7,536 bases of DNA from Candidatus Zixiibacteriota bacterium (GTDB taxonomy: Bacteria; Zixibacteria; MSB-5A5; CAIYYT01): positions 1-7,536 of the forward strand of contig JAPLUP010000407.1 of the NCBI GenBank assembly GCA_026397575.1. Direction: 5' to 3'. Under the pieces are notes generated by a model. It was not told where the DNA came from and ran no database searches. It saw nothing but the letters and a program-made list of their open reading frames with translations. Shown here in pieces: positions 1-5,978 of the stretch (positions are counted from its first letter, which is position 1; the number at the start of each line of letters is the position of its first letter). The position numbers and the translations under genes are program-made.

Positions 1-2006
1 GGCTGCGAGACGCCAATGCCGAACCGCTTAAGATTTCCGTCGATCACTATTGTAGTGTCGTCTACACCCATAGTCGCATCAACCATAGCAAGCTTACACT
101 GTCCGGTGACGCCAGAAACGTGCAACCCAATGTTCCGACCACCTGCATTTGTCTTCAGGCTCACTCCGCTCTCATCAGATACGACCAACGCTTCATTGAT
201 CGCCGGTCGGCCGAGCCGAAATGAAGAGGAGGGATGCGCGCCAGGGCCCGTGCCATTATCTACAATGACATCAACCGACTCATCACCGCTATTGTTTACG
301 AGGCTAAGATTGCACTTTTGTTCATTCACCTGTGCCTGAAGCTTTGAACCGCCACTGTTTGTAAGTTCGAGATTACTCTTGATATCGCTTAGCTGGCCTT
401 TGAGATTTGCTCCGCCAGACGGTGACGATAATTCCAATTTCGTCGAATCGGCGGACGAACTGGCGACAAAAGCCTGTATTCCCTGATAATCCATGACAAT
501 TCTCGAACCCGAATCCTCAGCCGCCATTAGCGCCCTTGACCTGCCACTGTCACGGTCCAAAATGATCTTGACGCTGCTTGCATCGCAGGTGGATTGCATT
601 GAATTGTCCGCTACACCATCACCGTCAAGGTCCACCTCAACCGCAGAGCTTGCGCCGCTGGCGTCAGCTATGTGCGTAACCTGCGTTTGAGTAGGAAAAT
701 CTCCGGTTTGGAAGTGGGTCTTGAGCTCGGTACGGGTTTGCTCCGCCTCTGATCTACAGTAGGAGTCCGGAACTCCATCGTCATTGATATCAACCTCCAC
801 GGCCGCAATCGATCCAGTGTTGTCTACCTTCTCCCAAATGCTGCGTTCGGCGTGGCCGTCAACATCGACGTCGGCGGCGACTCCTAAGCTTGAACTACCG
901 CCGTTGTATTTGTGGGTAGAGCCTAAGACATAATATTTCCCCCTCGATCCGCTGATCGTGGAGGTTGAACTCGAGTCGTTCGTTGTCATGGTGCAGCTAT
1001 TGTCGGCAACTCCGGATGCATCCGTGTGGGTGGCGCAGCCGACGACAACATTGCCGTTAAGAAGGGCCGCGATGTTTGCCTCCCCCTTCTTTTGCGACGC
1101 GTCCTGAGATGTGATCGTTAGCATCGCGTCATCGTGACCGGTTTCGCCCTTGATTTCAAGATCCGAGAGGCCATCATCGTCGATATCGGAGGCAATGGTC
1201 AACCTCGACTCCAGTTCATTGATCCTCACTCGCATGTTCCGTTCCGCATGGCCGCTGCCGTTGGCGTCCACGTCGCAATCAAGATTCGACGAGACATTCG
1301 TGCAGACTAGGGATGAACTGCTCTTTCCGCTGGGGTCGCTTATGTGCAGAGTCGAATACGGCAGCGGTTCGTTGATACCTTTGTTCACCCGCAGGCCGAT
1401 TAGGTCGCGATCTTCAATCCGGACTGACAAGCCTGCGCTGTCGGTATCCGTGTAAAGCCGACTCGAGTTGTTGTTGGTAACATCCCACGTGCCTACGTAC
1501 GTGACGCTGCCCAATGACCTTACTATGGCACGATCATGGATTCCATCGTTAATGGCCATCGAACCGGGCCCCGTTTCGATATCTCCCGACACTCGGCTTG
1601 AGGCAACTGCGTAGGGCGAAGCCAGTAGCTGTGTACGCGGAGAAATCGGCGACTGACCAGAGACTTGTATCTGCAGATAGCGCACAACGGTAGCTCCGCC
1701 GCCACCTCCGCCGCTACCACTAAGAACATCGGCACTCAGAGGCACTGTGGCACCAAGCTCCACGGAAAATAGCCCGTCGATAACGGAAACCCCGGCATGA
1801 TCCTCCGTCCAAAGTGGAGCACCACCGGTTGGAACCTCGTAAATTGAGTATGTTAAGGTGTAAGTCCCAGTCAAGGGATGGTCAGAGGCATCAAGCAGGC
1901 GACCCTGGTGACTCATAACTATCGGGACAGCGGCTAAGACGCCGGTTGTCGCAAGTGCGACGCAAAGGACTGAGACAACAATAGACAGCCCACGCATGTG
2001 ATTCAT
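1..2006 (-). CDS. Large secreted protein with calcium-loop-like repeats (N-terminal part)
   Basis: An uninterrupted minus-strand frame of 668 codons starts at the ATG at 2006-2004 and leaves the left edge, so the C-terminus is missing. GAGGAG stands 8 bases before this ATG; a second ATG at codon 4 is less likely. Residues 1-26 form a signal peptide, probably cleaved after VLAA. Residues 30-135 are a beta-rich N-terminal module ('SHQGRLLD...SIYEVPTGG', closing with 'SPRTQLLASPYAV') holding a Gly-rich loop near 97-104. From about 220 the chain is a run of degenerate units with Asp-rich loops at about 245, 274, 379, 406 and 459, for example DIDDDGLSD and DLDGDGVAD. These resemble dockerin or thrombospondin type 3 calcium loops. 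Ser/Thr/Asn-rich beta segments follow. I infer an exported structural or surface protein that binds calcium; the actual role is unknown. A chaperone or sorting domain could lie in the unseen C-terminus. Confidence 0.85.
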   Translation of the reverse strand, partial: MNHMRGLSIVVSVLCVALATTGVLAAVPIVMSHQGRLLDASDHPLTGTYTLTYSIYEVPTGGAPLWTEDHAGVSVIDGLFSVELGATVPLSADVLSGSGGGGGGATVVRYLQIQVSGQSPISPRTQLLASPYAVASSRVSGDIETGPGSMAINDGIHDRAIVRSLGSVTYVGTWDVTNNNSSRLYTDTDSAGLSVRIEDRDLIGLRVNKGINEPLPYSTLHISDPSGKSSSSLVCTNVSSNLDCDVDANGSGHAERNMRVRINELESRLTIASDIDDDGLSDLEIKGETGHDDAMLTITSQDASQKKGEANIAALLNGNVVVGCATHTDASGVADNSCTMTTNDSSSTSTISGSRGKYYVLGSTHKYNGGSSSLGVAADVDVDGHAERSIWEKVDNTGSIAAVEVDINDDGVPDSYCRSEAEQTRTELKTHFQTGDFPTQTQVTHIADASGASSAVEVDLDGDGVADNSMQSTCDASSVKIILDRDSGRSRALMAAEDSGSRIVMDYQGIQAFVASSSADSTKLELSSPSGGANLKGQLSDIKSNLELTNSGGSKLQAQVNEQKCNLSLVNNSGDESVDVIVDNGTGPGAHPSSSFRLGRPAINEALVVSDESGVSLKTNAGGRNIGLHVSGVTGQCKLAMVDATMGVDDTTIVIDGNLKRFGIGVSQ

Positions 2007-2260
2007 GACGATTACTCCTCTCGGTTTGCAAACTTGAATTGTGAATCCGTCAAAGTTAGTAACAGAAACACTATTCACTGATAACATGGACTGATACGGT
2101 CTAAATGCTACATCTATTTGTGTTTGCCGTTTACGTCGTCAAAGCAAACTGGACCAAGACCGCCAAAAGCTTGTATACGGTGTGAGCGGTGCTGATCAGC
2201 TTTCAGCAGAGTTTGAATGCGATTAGTTGGGTTCCGTCCCCAATGGCTATTGGCTGCGGG

Positions 2261-2369
2261 CTCACAATCCAGCATGGATGATATTGACGGAGACTAAAGC
2301 CACGAGCTACCAGCGCCACTGCGTTGCGTGGATCAGTTTATCCAGCTAGCGATCAAAAATAGACGGCTA
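2261..2369 (-). pseudogene. Relic of a tyrosine integrase N-terminus, copy A (tentative)
   Basis: Read on the minus strand in the frame shared with copy B, this segment contains in-frame stops and no usable start, so it is dead. Past one stop the frame gives CEPAANSHWGR (about 2251-2220, just beyond the aligned block), which resembles the 'V.P.GSK.WR' motif of the DUF4102-type N-terminal domain of P4-like integrases. A three-base gap improves the alignment with copy B here, as expected for a former coding sequence. The position, about 140 bases from a tRNA-like 3' end and in the same direction, fits the int gene of an island integrated at ssrA. The family call is inference from a short motif; the relic could also be plain non-coding flank. 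Confidence 0.4.
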
Positions 2370-2448
2370 TCTGATCAGTATGAGTGTGACTTTGAATTGC
2401 CGTTGCTGCACTGCGTTACTTCAATTACATCAAGCACATAACAAGACC

Positions 2449-2473
2449 GGACGGGGGAATAATACTCCCGTCC
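2449..2473. other. Stem-loop in repeat copy A
   Basis: GGACGGG at 2449-2455 pairs with CCCGTCC at 2467-2473 around an 11-base AT-rich loop. The equivalent hairpin in copy B (5920-5941) has different bases but still pairs, which suggests the structure was kept while the sequence changed. There is only a short T-rich stretch after it on the plus strand. It probably descends from a terminator behind the tRNA-like 3' end. Confidence 0.5.
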
Positions 2474-2509
2474 GTTTTGTAACTCATTAAATTTCAGTAA
2501 GTTAGAAAT

Positions 2510-2537
2510 CGGAAGTGGGGGAATCAAACCACCGACT
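2510..2537 (-). other. Decayed tmRNA/tRNA 3' end, candidate attachment site
   Basis: The minus strand reads GGTGG, TTTGATT, CCCCC, ACTTCC, matching the T-arm and acceptor end of the tmRNA at 5979-6007 (GGGGG, TTCGATT, CCCCC, CACCTCC) with several changes. One C is lost, and the T-stem can no longer pair fully (GGTGG against CCCCC), so this is not a working RNA end. It sits at the right end of repeat copy A, where a distal attachment site of an ssrA-integrated element would be expected. Confidence 0.55.
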
Positions 2538-2879
2538 CGCGATGTGGTACAATGAGTTACACCCTGTTCTGATCAAATTGTCCCCTTTTTCTTGGGGTGA
2601 TTATTTCAACAGCTTCAACTTCTTTCGTACACCATATTTTTCGGTATCGATTCTGATTGCCAAATCAGCGCACGTGCACCTAAGTAGCTAATCCCTTTTT
2701 CAATCCTTCGGGCGATTGACTGGGATGCGGATCAATATATCTTCTAAAGCGGAAAGGGATTTGCGCCGTTCCCCGGAAGACTCAATGAAGTTTCCGTGGG
2801 ACGTAAATATTGAGGAAGACTCAGTAATGTACCAGCAAACAACAAAAAGAACCGACTTCTCCAAACAAAAGGAGCATTT
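2538..2879. other. Intergenic stretch before the protease operon
   Basis: I see no gene here. It contains a weak CCCC/GGGG hairpin with a T-rich loop at about 2582-2597, a candidate promoter at 2716-2743, and a repeated 10-mer GGAAGACTCA at 2775-2784 and 2814-2823. The rest is the probable 5' untranslated region of the gene at 2880. Neither strand gives a convincing ORF; the minus-strand frame over 2744-2959 merely shadows the next gene. Confidence 0.5.
2716..2743 (+). promoter_or_regulatory. Candidate sigma70-type promoter for the protease operon
   Basis: TTGACT (2716-2721) and TATCTT (2738-2743) are separated by 16 bases. They match 5 of 6 and 4 of 6 consensus bases. Transcription from here would leave a leader of about 130 bases before the ATG at 2880. 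Moderate match only. Confidence 0.35.
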
Positions 2880-3314
2880 ATGTTAGGACGAACAGCTGTC
2901 CGATTGGCTGTAATGGTGTTGGTCATGGCCGTCGCGGGAATCGCGCACGGACAAGACAAATTTCAAAATTACTTTAGCGACGCGGCCTGCAAAGTGAAAG
3001 TGACAACTGACCCGACGCAGCAACGTGAAATTCTCAACAAGTCATTCGAAAACATGGTCACTGCGTTGAACAAGGTTCAAGGCTCTCCGCTGATTTCGAA
3101 AGATGATAAAGCCGGCATTGATCACTACAAAGCCATCCTTAAAGAGAAGCAGGATGAGCTCGCGGGTCTTGATGGTTACGAGCGCGTGCCCGATGCGCAG
3201 TTGAATGCCTTCGCTAATTACGTTGTACAGGATATGGAGCAGGCAGCCCAGAGTGTGACAATCAGCCTGGTCGCTTTTCTCTTGATCATAATCATTGTGA
3301 TTCTCCTAGTGTAG
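2880..3314 (+). CDS. Small exported protein with C-terminal membrane anchor
   Basis: This 144-residue protein starts at an ATG with AAAAGGAG placed 5 bases upstream. Residues 1-24 are a signal peptide (cleavage after AHG). Residues 25-124 are a charged, mostly helical soluble region with one Cys (residue 37). Residues 126-144 are an uninterrupted hydrophobic stretch rich in Ile and Leu that ends the protein. The predicted topology is therefore a periplasmic domain held in the inner membrane by a C-terminal helix with essentially no cytoplasmic tail. The stop is 7 bases before the start assigned to the lipoprotein gene, so the two are surely co-transcribed. A helical periplasmic partner, substrate or regulator of that predicted peptidase is a reasonable inference. 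I do not recognise a named family. Confidence 0.85.
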   Translation: MLGRTAVRLAVMVLVMAVAGIAHGQDKFQNYFSDAACKVKVTTDPTQQREILNKSFENMVTALNKVQGSPLISKDDKAGIDHYKAILKEKQDELAGLDGYERVPDAQLNAFANYVVQDMEQAAQSVTISLVAFLLIIIIVILLV

Positions 3315-3321
3315 TTTCTCG

Positions 3322-4470
3322 ATGCAGCGAGCATTCTCTGCATTCGTTAGGCGAAGCTTTGCTCATCCGTTCTTTTACGGGCACCACCCGTGTGTGCTCA
3401 ATGCTTTTCGGAAGTATTGTTGCTTGGCGCTCGGGTTACTTTTGTTTTCGTGCAGCTCCCATCCTCCTCTTTCCCGTGAGACTGCGCCGGTTGAGGAGAG
3501 TGCGTTCGCGCCTAATTACATAGTCGTATGCATAATCCACGGCGACGGCAATTACCTCGTTCACGATCCAGACGGCAATGCGTACAGAGCGGACGAAGAG
3601 GCTCTCGCAAGAGCGAAAAAGGTCGCGGAGCGGAACTCTCAAGCCGAGGTGTTCATTTTTCACGAAAAACGCAGAAGGCATTTCTTACTCTTCTTTCCGC
3701 GCCATGACGGAGAATTCTATTACTACCGTAACGGGCGGCTCCTCGCTCAAGAGTCATACTGGCGCGATCAGGGACGATCGCGCTTCGACCCTGAAGTTGA
3801 GCTCTATTATCGATTTCGTGTAGAAGAGCGACCTCGGCCGATGAGATTGTTTTTCTACTTCGGCCATGAAATCCCTGAAGTTGGCGGCACGGGCTACGAT
3901 GCATCGTACCGGGATAGGTCGTTCACCCTTCAGGAGCTTGTCGACGGATTGGAACGCATCACGTGTGATTCGACAAAGTTCGATCTCGTCGTGCTCTCCA
4001 CCTGTTTCAACGGCACACCTCACACCATCTCTGAGCTTTCTCCGTTCGCGCGATACATCATCGCTTCTCCTGGCAATCTCCACCGCTCGTATTTCGATTT
4101 GCGCCCATTTGAAGAGTTGGACCTCGGTTTGCGTGATGGAGATATGTCCGCGTTTGCAAAGGAGTGCGCCCACCAATCATTCGATCGGCTGACAAAAGAT
4201 ATTCAGACAGAAATCACTGTTGCTGTATATGATGTGGATCGGGTGCAGGGATTTGTGCACTCCGTCGACAGTGTCTACGATCATGCCTTAACCGCATTAG
4301 AAGAGGCGGCGCCGACATCCATTGAGCACTGCGATTGCGCCGAGGACCCCGCCTACGTGCGGCCGGCGATGAGTGAGGGGATAGATGTATTTTATCGTCC
4401 GGCGCGCTTCGGGCGATCGACGCGCAAACAGGGTCATTCTGGATGGGAATGCCTTAAGCTTTTGAAGTAG
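3322..4470 (+). CDS. Predicted lipoprotein, clostripain (C11)-like clan CD cysteine peptidase
   Basis: This 382-residue frame has a lipobox-like LFSC ending at Cys44 after a hydrophobic stretch (about 33-43), so the mature protein should be lipidated and face the periplasm or surface. The ATG at 3322 has no clear ribosome site and gives a long n-region. An in-frame GTG at 3394 (codon 25) would give a neater signal peptide of 19 residues. The mature part has the order expected for clan CD: strand 'YIVVCIIHGDGNYLV' (66-80), a helix and strand 'AEVFIFHEK' (108-116), strand 'RLFFYFGHEIP' with His182, then 'FDLVVLSTCFNG' with Cys228, followed by 'ELSPFARYIIASPGNLH'. In C11 peptidases the His and Cys stand at these places and the Cys block is followed by the same 'A.Y.vAS' strand. 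The usual HG is GH here, so activity is not certain. Specificity cannot be read off. The gene probably forms an operon with the anchored protein upstream. Confidence 0.7.
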   Translation: MQRAFSAFVRRSFAHPFFYGHHPCVLNAFRKYCCLALGLLLFSCSSHPPLSRETAPVEESAFAPNYIVVCIIHGDGNYLVHDPDGNAYRADEEALARAKKVAERNSQAEVFIFHEKRRRHFLLFFPRHDGEFYYYRNGRLLAQESYWRDQGRSRFDPEVELYYRFRVEERPRPMRLFFYFGHEIPEVGGTGYDASYRDRSFTLQELVDGLERITCDSTKFDLVVLSTCFNGTPHTISELSPFARYIIASPGNLHRSYFDLRPFEELDLGLRDGDMSAFAKECAHQSFDRLTKDIQTEITVAVYDVDRVQGFVHSVDSVYDHALTALEEAAPTSIEHCDCAEDPAYVRPAMSEGIDVFYRPARFGRSTRKQGHSGWECLKLLK

Positions 4471-4609
4471 TCGAGCGTTCTTCGTATCCTCCAAAATCCG
4501 TTAATATTATCGACTGGGCTGGAAACTTGATATCGGTTACGCCTCCATAAATGAACTCCACAACGCTGAGCACTATTGGAACCTCACCGACTGTGGTCAG
4601 GATGCTCAT
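4454..4609 (-). CDS. Possible 51-residue protein
   Basis: A minus-strand ORF starts at the ATG at 4609-4607 and ends with TAA at 4456-4454. The ribosome site is excellent (AGGAAAGGAG ending 5 bases before the ATG). It begins 28 bases after the Lmo0937-type gene, so the two would share a transcript. The product starts MSILTTVGEVPIVLSVVEF, moderately hydrophobic at the N-terminus, and ends in a polar Glu/Arg/Ser/Thr-rich tail. Its last 17 bases overlap the convergent end of the peptidase gene. I recognise no family. The strong ribosome site argues that something is translated here; the short length and the overlap are reasons for doubt. Confidence 0.45.
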   Translation of the reverse strand: MSILTTVGEVPIVLSVVEFIYGGVTDIKFPAQSIILTDFGGYEERSTTSKA

Positions 4610-4637
4610 AAAAACTCCTTTCCTGACGCGGTCTACG

Positions 4638-4787
4638 TCAGACTGGTCGTCGGCCAGAAGTGATCCTGACCAGCACGACTACAATAGCGATCACCAGCAG
4701 AACGTGAATGAATCCACTCATCGTAACGCCAGAAACTAAACCCAGTGCCCATGCAATCAGCAGCACTACGGCTATTGTCCACAGCAT
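4638..4787 (-). CDS. Lmo0937-family small membrane protein
   Basis: The 49-residue product begins MLWTIAVVLLIAWALGLVSG, continues with a Gly/Phe-Ile-His turn and a second hydrophobic helix, and ends in SGRRPV. This is the pattern of the Lmo0937 family: MLWTIAVxLLIxWxLGL, then GxFIHxLLVIAIVVVLxR and a basic tail. It predicts two membrane helices (about 3-19 and 26-41) with short ends. AAAGGAG lies 6 bases before the ATG. The family's function is not established; members are small inner-membrane proteins often annotated near stress or envelope genes. It sits 143 bases downstream of the outer-membrane protein gene with no AT-rich promoter between, and 28 bases before a possible further small gene. 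Confidence 0.88.
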   Translation of the reverse strand: MLWTIAVVLLIAWALGLVSGVTMSGFIHVLLVIAIVVVLVRITSGRRPV

Positions 4788-4891
4788 ATGATTCTCCTTT
4801 CCGTTTGCCTTGGAATCGCTGTCGACCGGTGCGTCCCTGCATCAGCCAGCAGCGATCCGGCAGCTTACTTGGTCGAGGACTGTGGTGCTCA

Positions 4892-4927
4892 GGCGGTTGA
4901 CCGGAGCAAGCCCGGGATATGACCGCC
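4892..4927. other. Stem-loop between the outer-membrane protein and Lmo0937-type genes
   Basis: GGCGGT (4892-4897) pairs with ACCGCC (4922-4927), and inside it CCGG at 4901-4904 can pair with CCGG at 4912-4915. There is no T-run on either side, so it is not a normal intrinsic terminator. In the minus-strand transcript it lies just after the beta-barrel stop codon and could protect or process the upstream message. Confidence 0.4.
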
Positions 4928-4930
4928 GTT

Positions 4931-5491
4931 TCAGAGGTGGAAAAGCAGGCCGACGTTTATGGAATAGAAGTTCGCCTTGGCACCATCCAACACTGCGCCC
5001 GGCAGCTTCTTGAATTTGTAGTCAAGAAACACGTAGCGAATATCGCCGAACAAGCTGAAACTCGGCGAGGCTGGCAGTTCGATCCCGACCACCAGGTGCC
5101 AGCCGAACTTAGTAGCGGTGTCATCGTCAAATCCGGCCTGATTATAGGCATCGGAGTAATCTAATGTGCTATTGTACCAACCCCCGCCGATGCCTCCATA
5201 GATTATCGGTAACGGATAGAGCAGCCCGGTGACCGTCACCGGCCAGTTCTTGACCGTTAACGCACCTGAACCATATTTTTCCTGACGATAACCAATGTCC
5301 CCCTCCACGCCGAGAATCGGCATCAGCTTCAGACGCAGCGTTGCACCCACCAAATAACTCGCGTCTTCGGCATCCTGAGACTTCTGAATACCGAGGTGGG
5401 GACCCACGTATACGCTCGTTTGACTGCGCGCGGTCAAAGGTAGTAAGCTAAGAATCCCTAGAAGGACTCCGGTAGTGATTTTTCCAAACAC
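4931..5491 (-). CDS. Outer-membrane beta-barrel protein
   Basis: The 186-residue product has a signal peptide (1-23, cleavage near ARS/Q). Alternating hydrophobic and polar strands with Gly and aromatic residues follow, such as 'SVYVGPHLGIQ', 'YLVGATLRLKL', 'LGVEGDIGYRQ', 'IIYGGIGGGWY', 'WHLVVGIELP' and 'FSLFGDIRYVFLDY', ending in 'FYSINVGLLFHL'. This is the small 8-stranded barrel pattern (OMP_b-brl / OmpA-like transmembrane domain), about the usual length with no added domain. The frame requires a GTG start at 5491-5489; AGGAG lies 6 bases upstream. A nearby ATG at 5496 is out of frame. It is first in a minus-strand unit that continues with the small membrane proteins. The ligand or role is unknown, but placement in the outer membrane is well supported. 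Confidence 0.85.
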   Translation of the reverse strand: MFGKITTGVLLGILSLLPLTARSQTSVYVGPHLGIQKSQDAEDASYLVGATLRLKLMPILGVEGDIGYRQEKYGSGALTVKNWPVTVTGLLYPLPIIYGGIGGGWYNSTLDYSDAYNQAGFDDDTATKFGWHLVVGIELPASPSFSLFGDIRYVFLDYKFKKLPGAVLDGAKANFYSINVGLLFHL

Positions 5492-5531
5492 TTCATTCTC
5501 CTGTTTCTATCGAGTTTATTTGAGACAATGA

Positions 5532-5549
5532 ATGTGCGGAAACGCACAT
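5532..5549. promoter_or_regulatory. Perfect inverted repeat in the beta-barrel gene leader
   Basis: ATGTGCG, GAAA, CGCACAT: seven perfect pairs around a four-base centre that reads TTTC in the minus-strand transcript. TGAG (5521-5524) and CTCA (5550-5553) can extend the pairing further out. It lies about 30 bases upstream of the ribosome site of the gene starting at 5491. It may be an RNA hairpin in the leader or an operator; no T-run follows on the minus strand. Confidence 0.45.
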
Positions 5550-5730
5550 CTCAGCAAGTGCCTCGTTCTGACTGAGCACTGTCTACAATTACGGAGAAAA
5601 CTGTGACAAGTCCATCACCCAAAGGGATGAAAAAGGAGCTACATCGCTTAGATGAACCAGGCCGTGACTCCACTGGCGGGGCGCTACCTGTCGAACATAG
5701 AAATGCTCGTAAGTAGTCGTCTTGAGAGCG

Positions 5731-5839
5731 CGGGCAAACCAGCACAGATAATTCTGTGTAGAGACAAAGAGGCGGTCTACCACTGTCTTCGCCTTTTGTG
5801 GAAACGTCTGTCAAGTTAGCGATCGAGAATGGACGGCAT
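5731..5839 (-). pseudogene. Relic of a tyrosine integrase N-terminus, copy B (tentative)
   Basis: On the minus strand, ATGCCGTCC at 5839 runs into a stop after seven codons. A different frame then reads 'IANLTDVSTK', and further on 'LYTELSVLVCPRSQDDYLR', staying open to about 5551. P4-like (DUF4102) integrases usually begin with 'LTD' and, 30-40 residues later, have 'LyL.V.P.GSK.WR', so the order and spacing fit, with at least one frameshift. The start lies about 140 bases beyond the 3' end of ssrA and in the same direction, as for integrase genes of islands integrated at ssrA. No catalytic domain remains. The family call is inference from short, weak motifs. Confidence 0.4.
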
Positions 5840-5919
5840 ACAGGTCAGTCTGAGTGTGACCATGAACTGCAACTGTTACACTGCGTTACTTCATGTATAT
5901 CAAGCACATAACAATACCC

Positions 5920-5941
5920 GACGGGGAATAATATCCTCGTC
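5920..5941 (-). terminator. Stem-loop after ssrA, probable terminator
   Basis: GACGAGGA and TCCCCGTC (minus-strand reading) pair over eight positions, including one G-U, around a TATTAT loop. The hairpin starts 38 bases after the mature 3' end of tmRNA. The sequence after it, GGGTATTGTTATG, is only moderately T-rich, so termination may be imperfect. The matching hairpin in repeat copy A has compensating differences. Confidence 0.45.
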
Positions 5942-5978
5942 CCGTTTGTAGGCCATTCGAGTTCAATCAGTCAAAAAT

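Larger units (their letters stand above)
2261..2537. repeat. Direct repeat, copy A (diverged)
   Basis: This stretch aligns with 5731-6007 at a constant offset of 3470 bases. By hand count, 86 of 110 positions match between 2341-2450 and 5811-5920, without gaps. Matching falls to 43 of 80 in 2261-2340, then to chance further left. Fully conserved blocks include TGAGTGTGAC, CTGCGTTACT and CAAGCACATA. The right part (2449-2537) aligns with small balanced gaps and runs into the last bases of tmRNA in copy B. Both copies have the same orientation. I read them as the att-plus-integrase ends of two related integrated elements. Confidence 0.85.
2538..5978. mobile_element. Putative decayed genomic island at the ssrA 3' end
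   Basis: The segment lies between a decayed tmRNA-like end (2510-2537) and the true 3' end of ssrA (5979). It has an integrase-like relic at the ssrA-proximal end. Its cargo is two convergent units: a membrane-anchored small protein with a clostripain-like lipoprotein, and an outer-membrane protein with small membrane proteins. No intact integrase, transposase or replication gene is visible, so the element would be immobile today. Because the flank beyond the second att-like site also repeats, a second related element probably begins at about 2537 and continues leftwards. The alternative is a segmental duplication of the ssrA downstream region. Confidence 0.45.
5492..5978. other. Intergenic stretch between the beta-barrel gene and tmRNA
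   Basis: There is no intact gene. From right to left it holds the hairpin behind ssrA (5920-5941), the conserved flank of repeat copy B, an integrase-like relic (5731-5839 and possibly on to 5551), and a perfect inverted repeat at 5532-5549 in the leader of the beta-barrel gene. Two overlapping minus-strand frames over 5551-5814 are open but have no ribosome site or family signature that would make them credible working genes. Confidence 0.6.

Noticed and set aside
16..1455. Several open plus-strand frames of 65-107 codons
   Set aside because: They lie opposite a single continuous minus-strand frame with a signal peptide and ribosome site; their products look like composition shadows without domains.
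2570..2640. An insertion-sequence end near the C/T-rich hairpin
   Set aside because: No terminal inverted repeats, target duplication or transposase fragment could be found around it.
3436..4192. Overlapping minus- and plus-strand frames inside the peptidase gene
   Set aside because: They have no ribosome sites or family features and are explained by the lipoprotein frame at 3322-4470.
5551..5814. An 87-codon minus-strand frame as an intact gene
   Set aside because: It has no ribosome site, and part of it aligns with a repeat copy that is full of stops. I treat it as part of a possible integrase relic.
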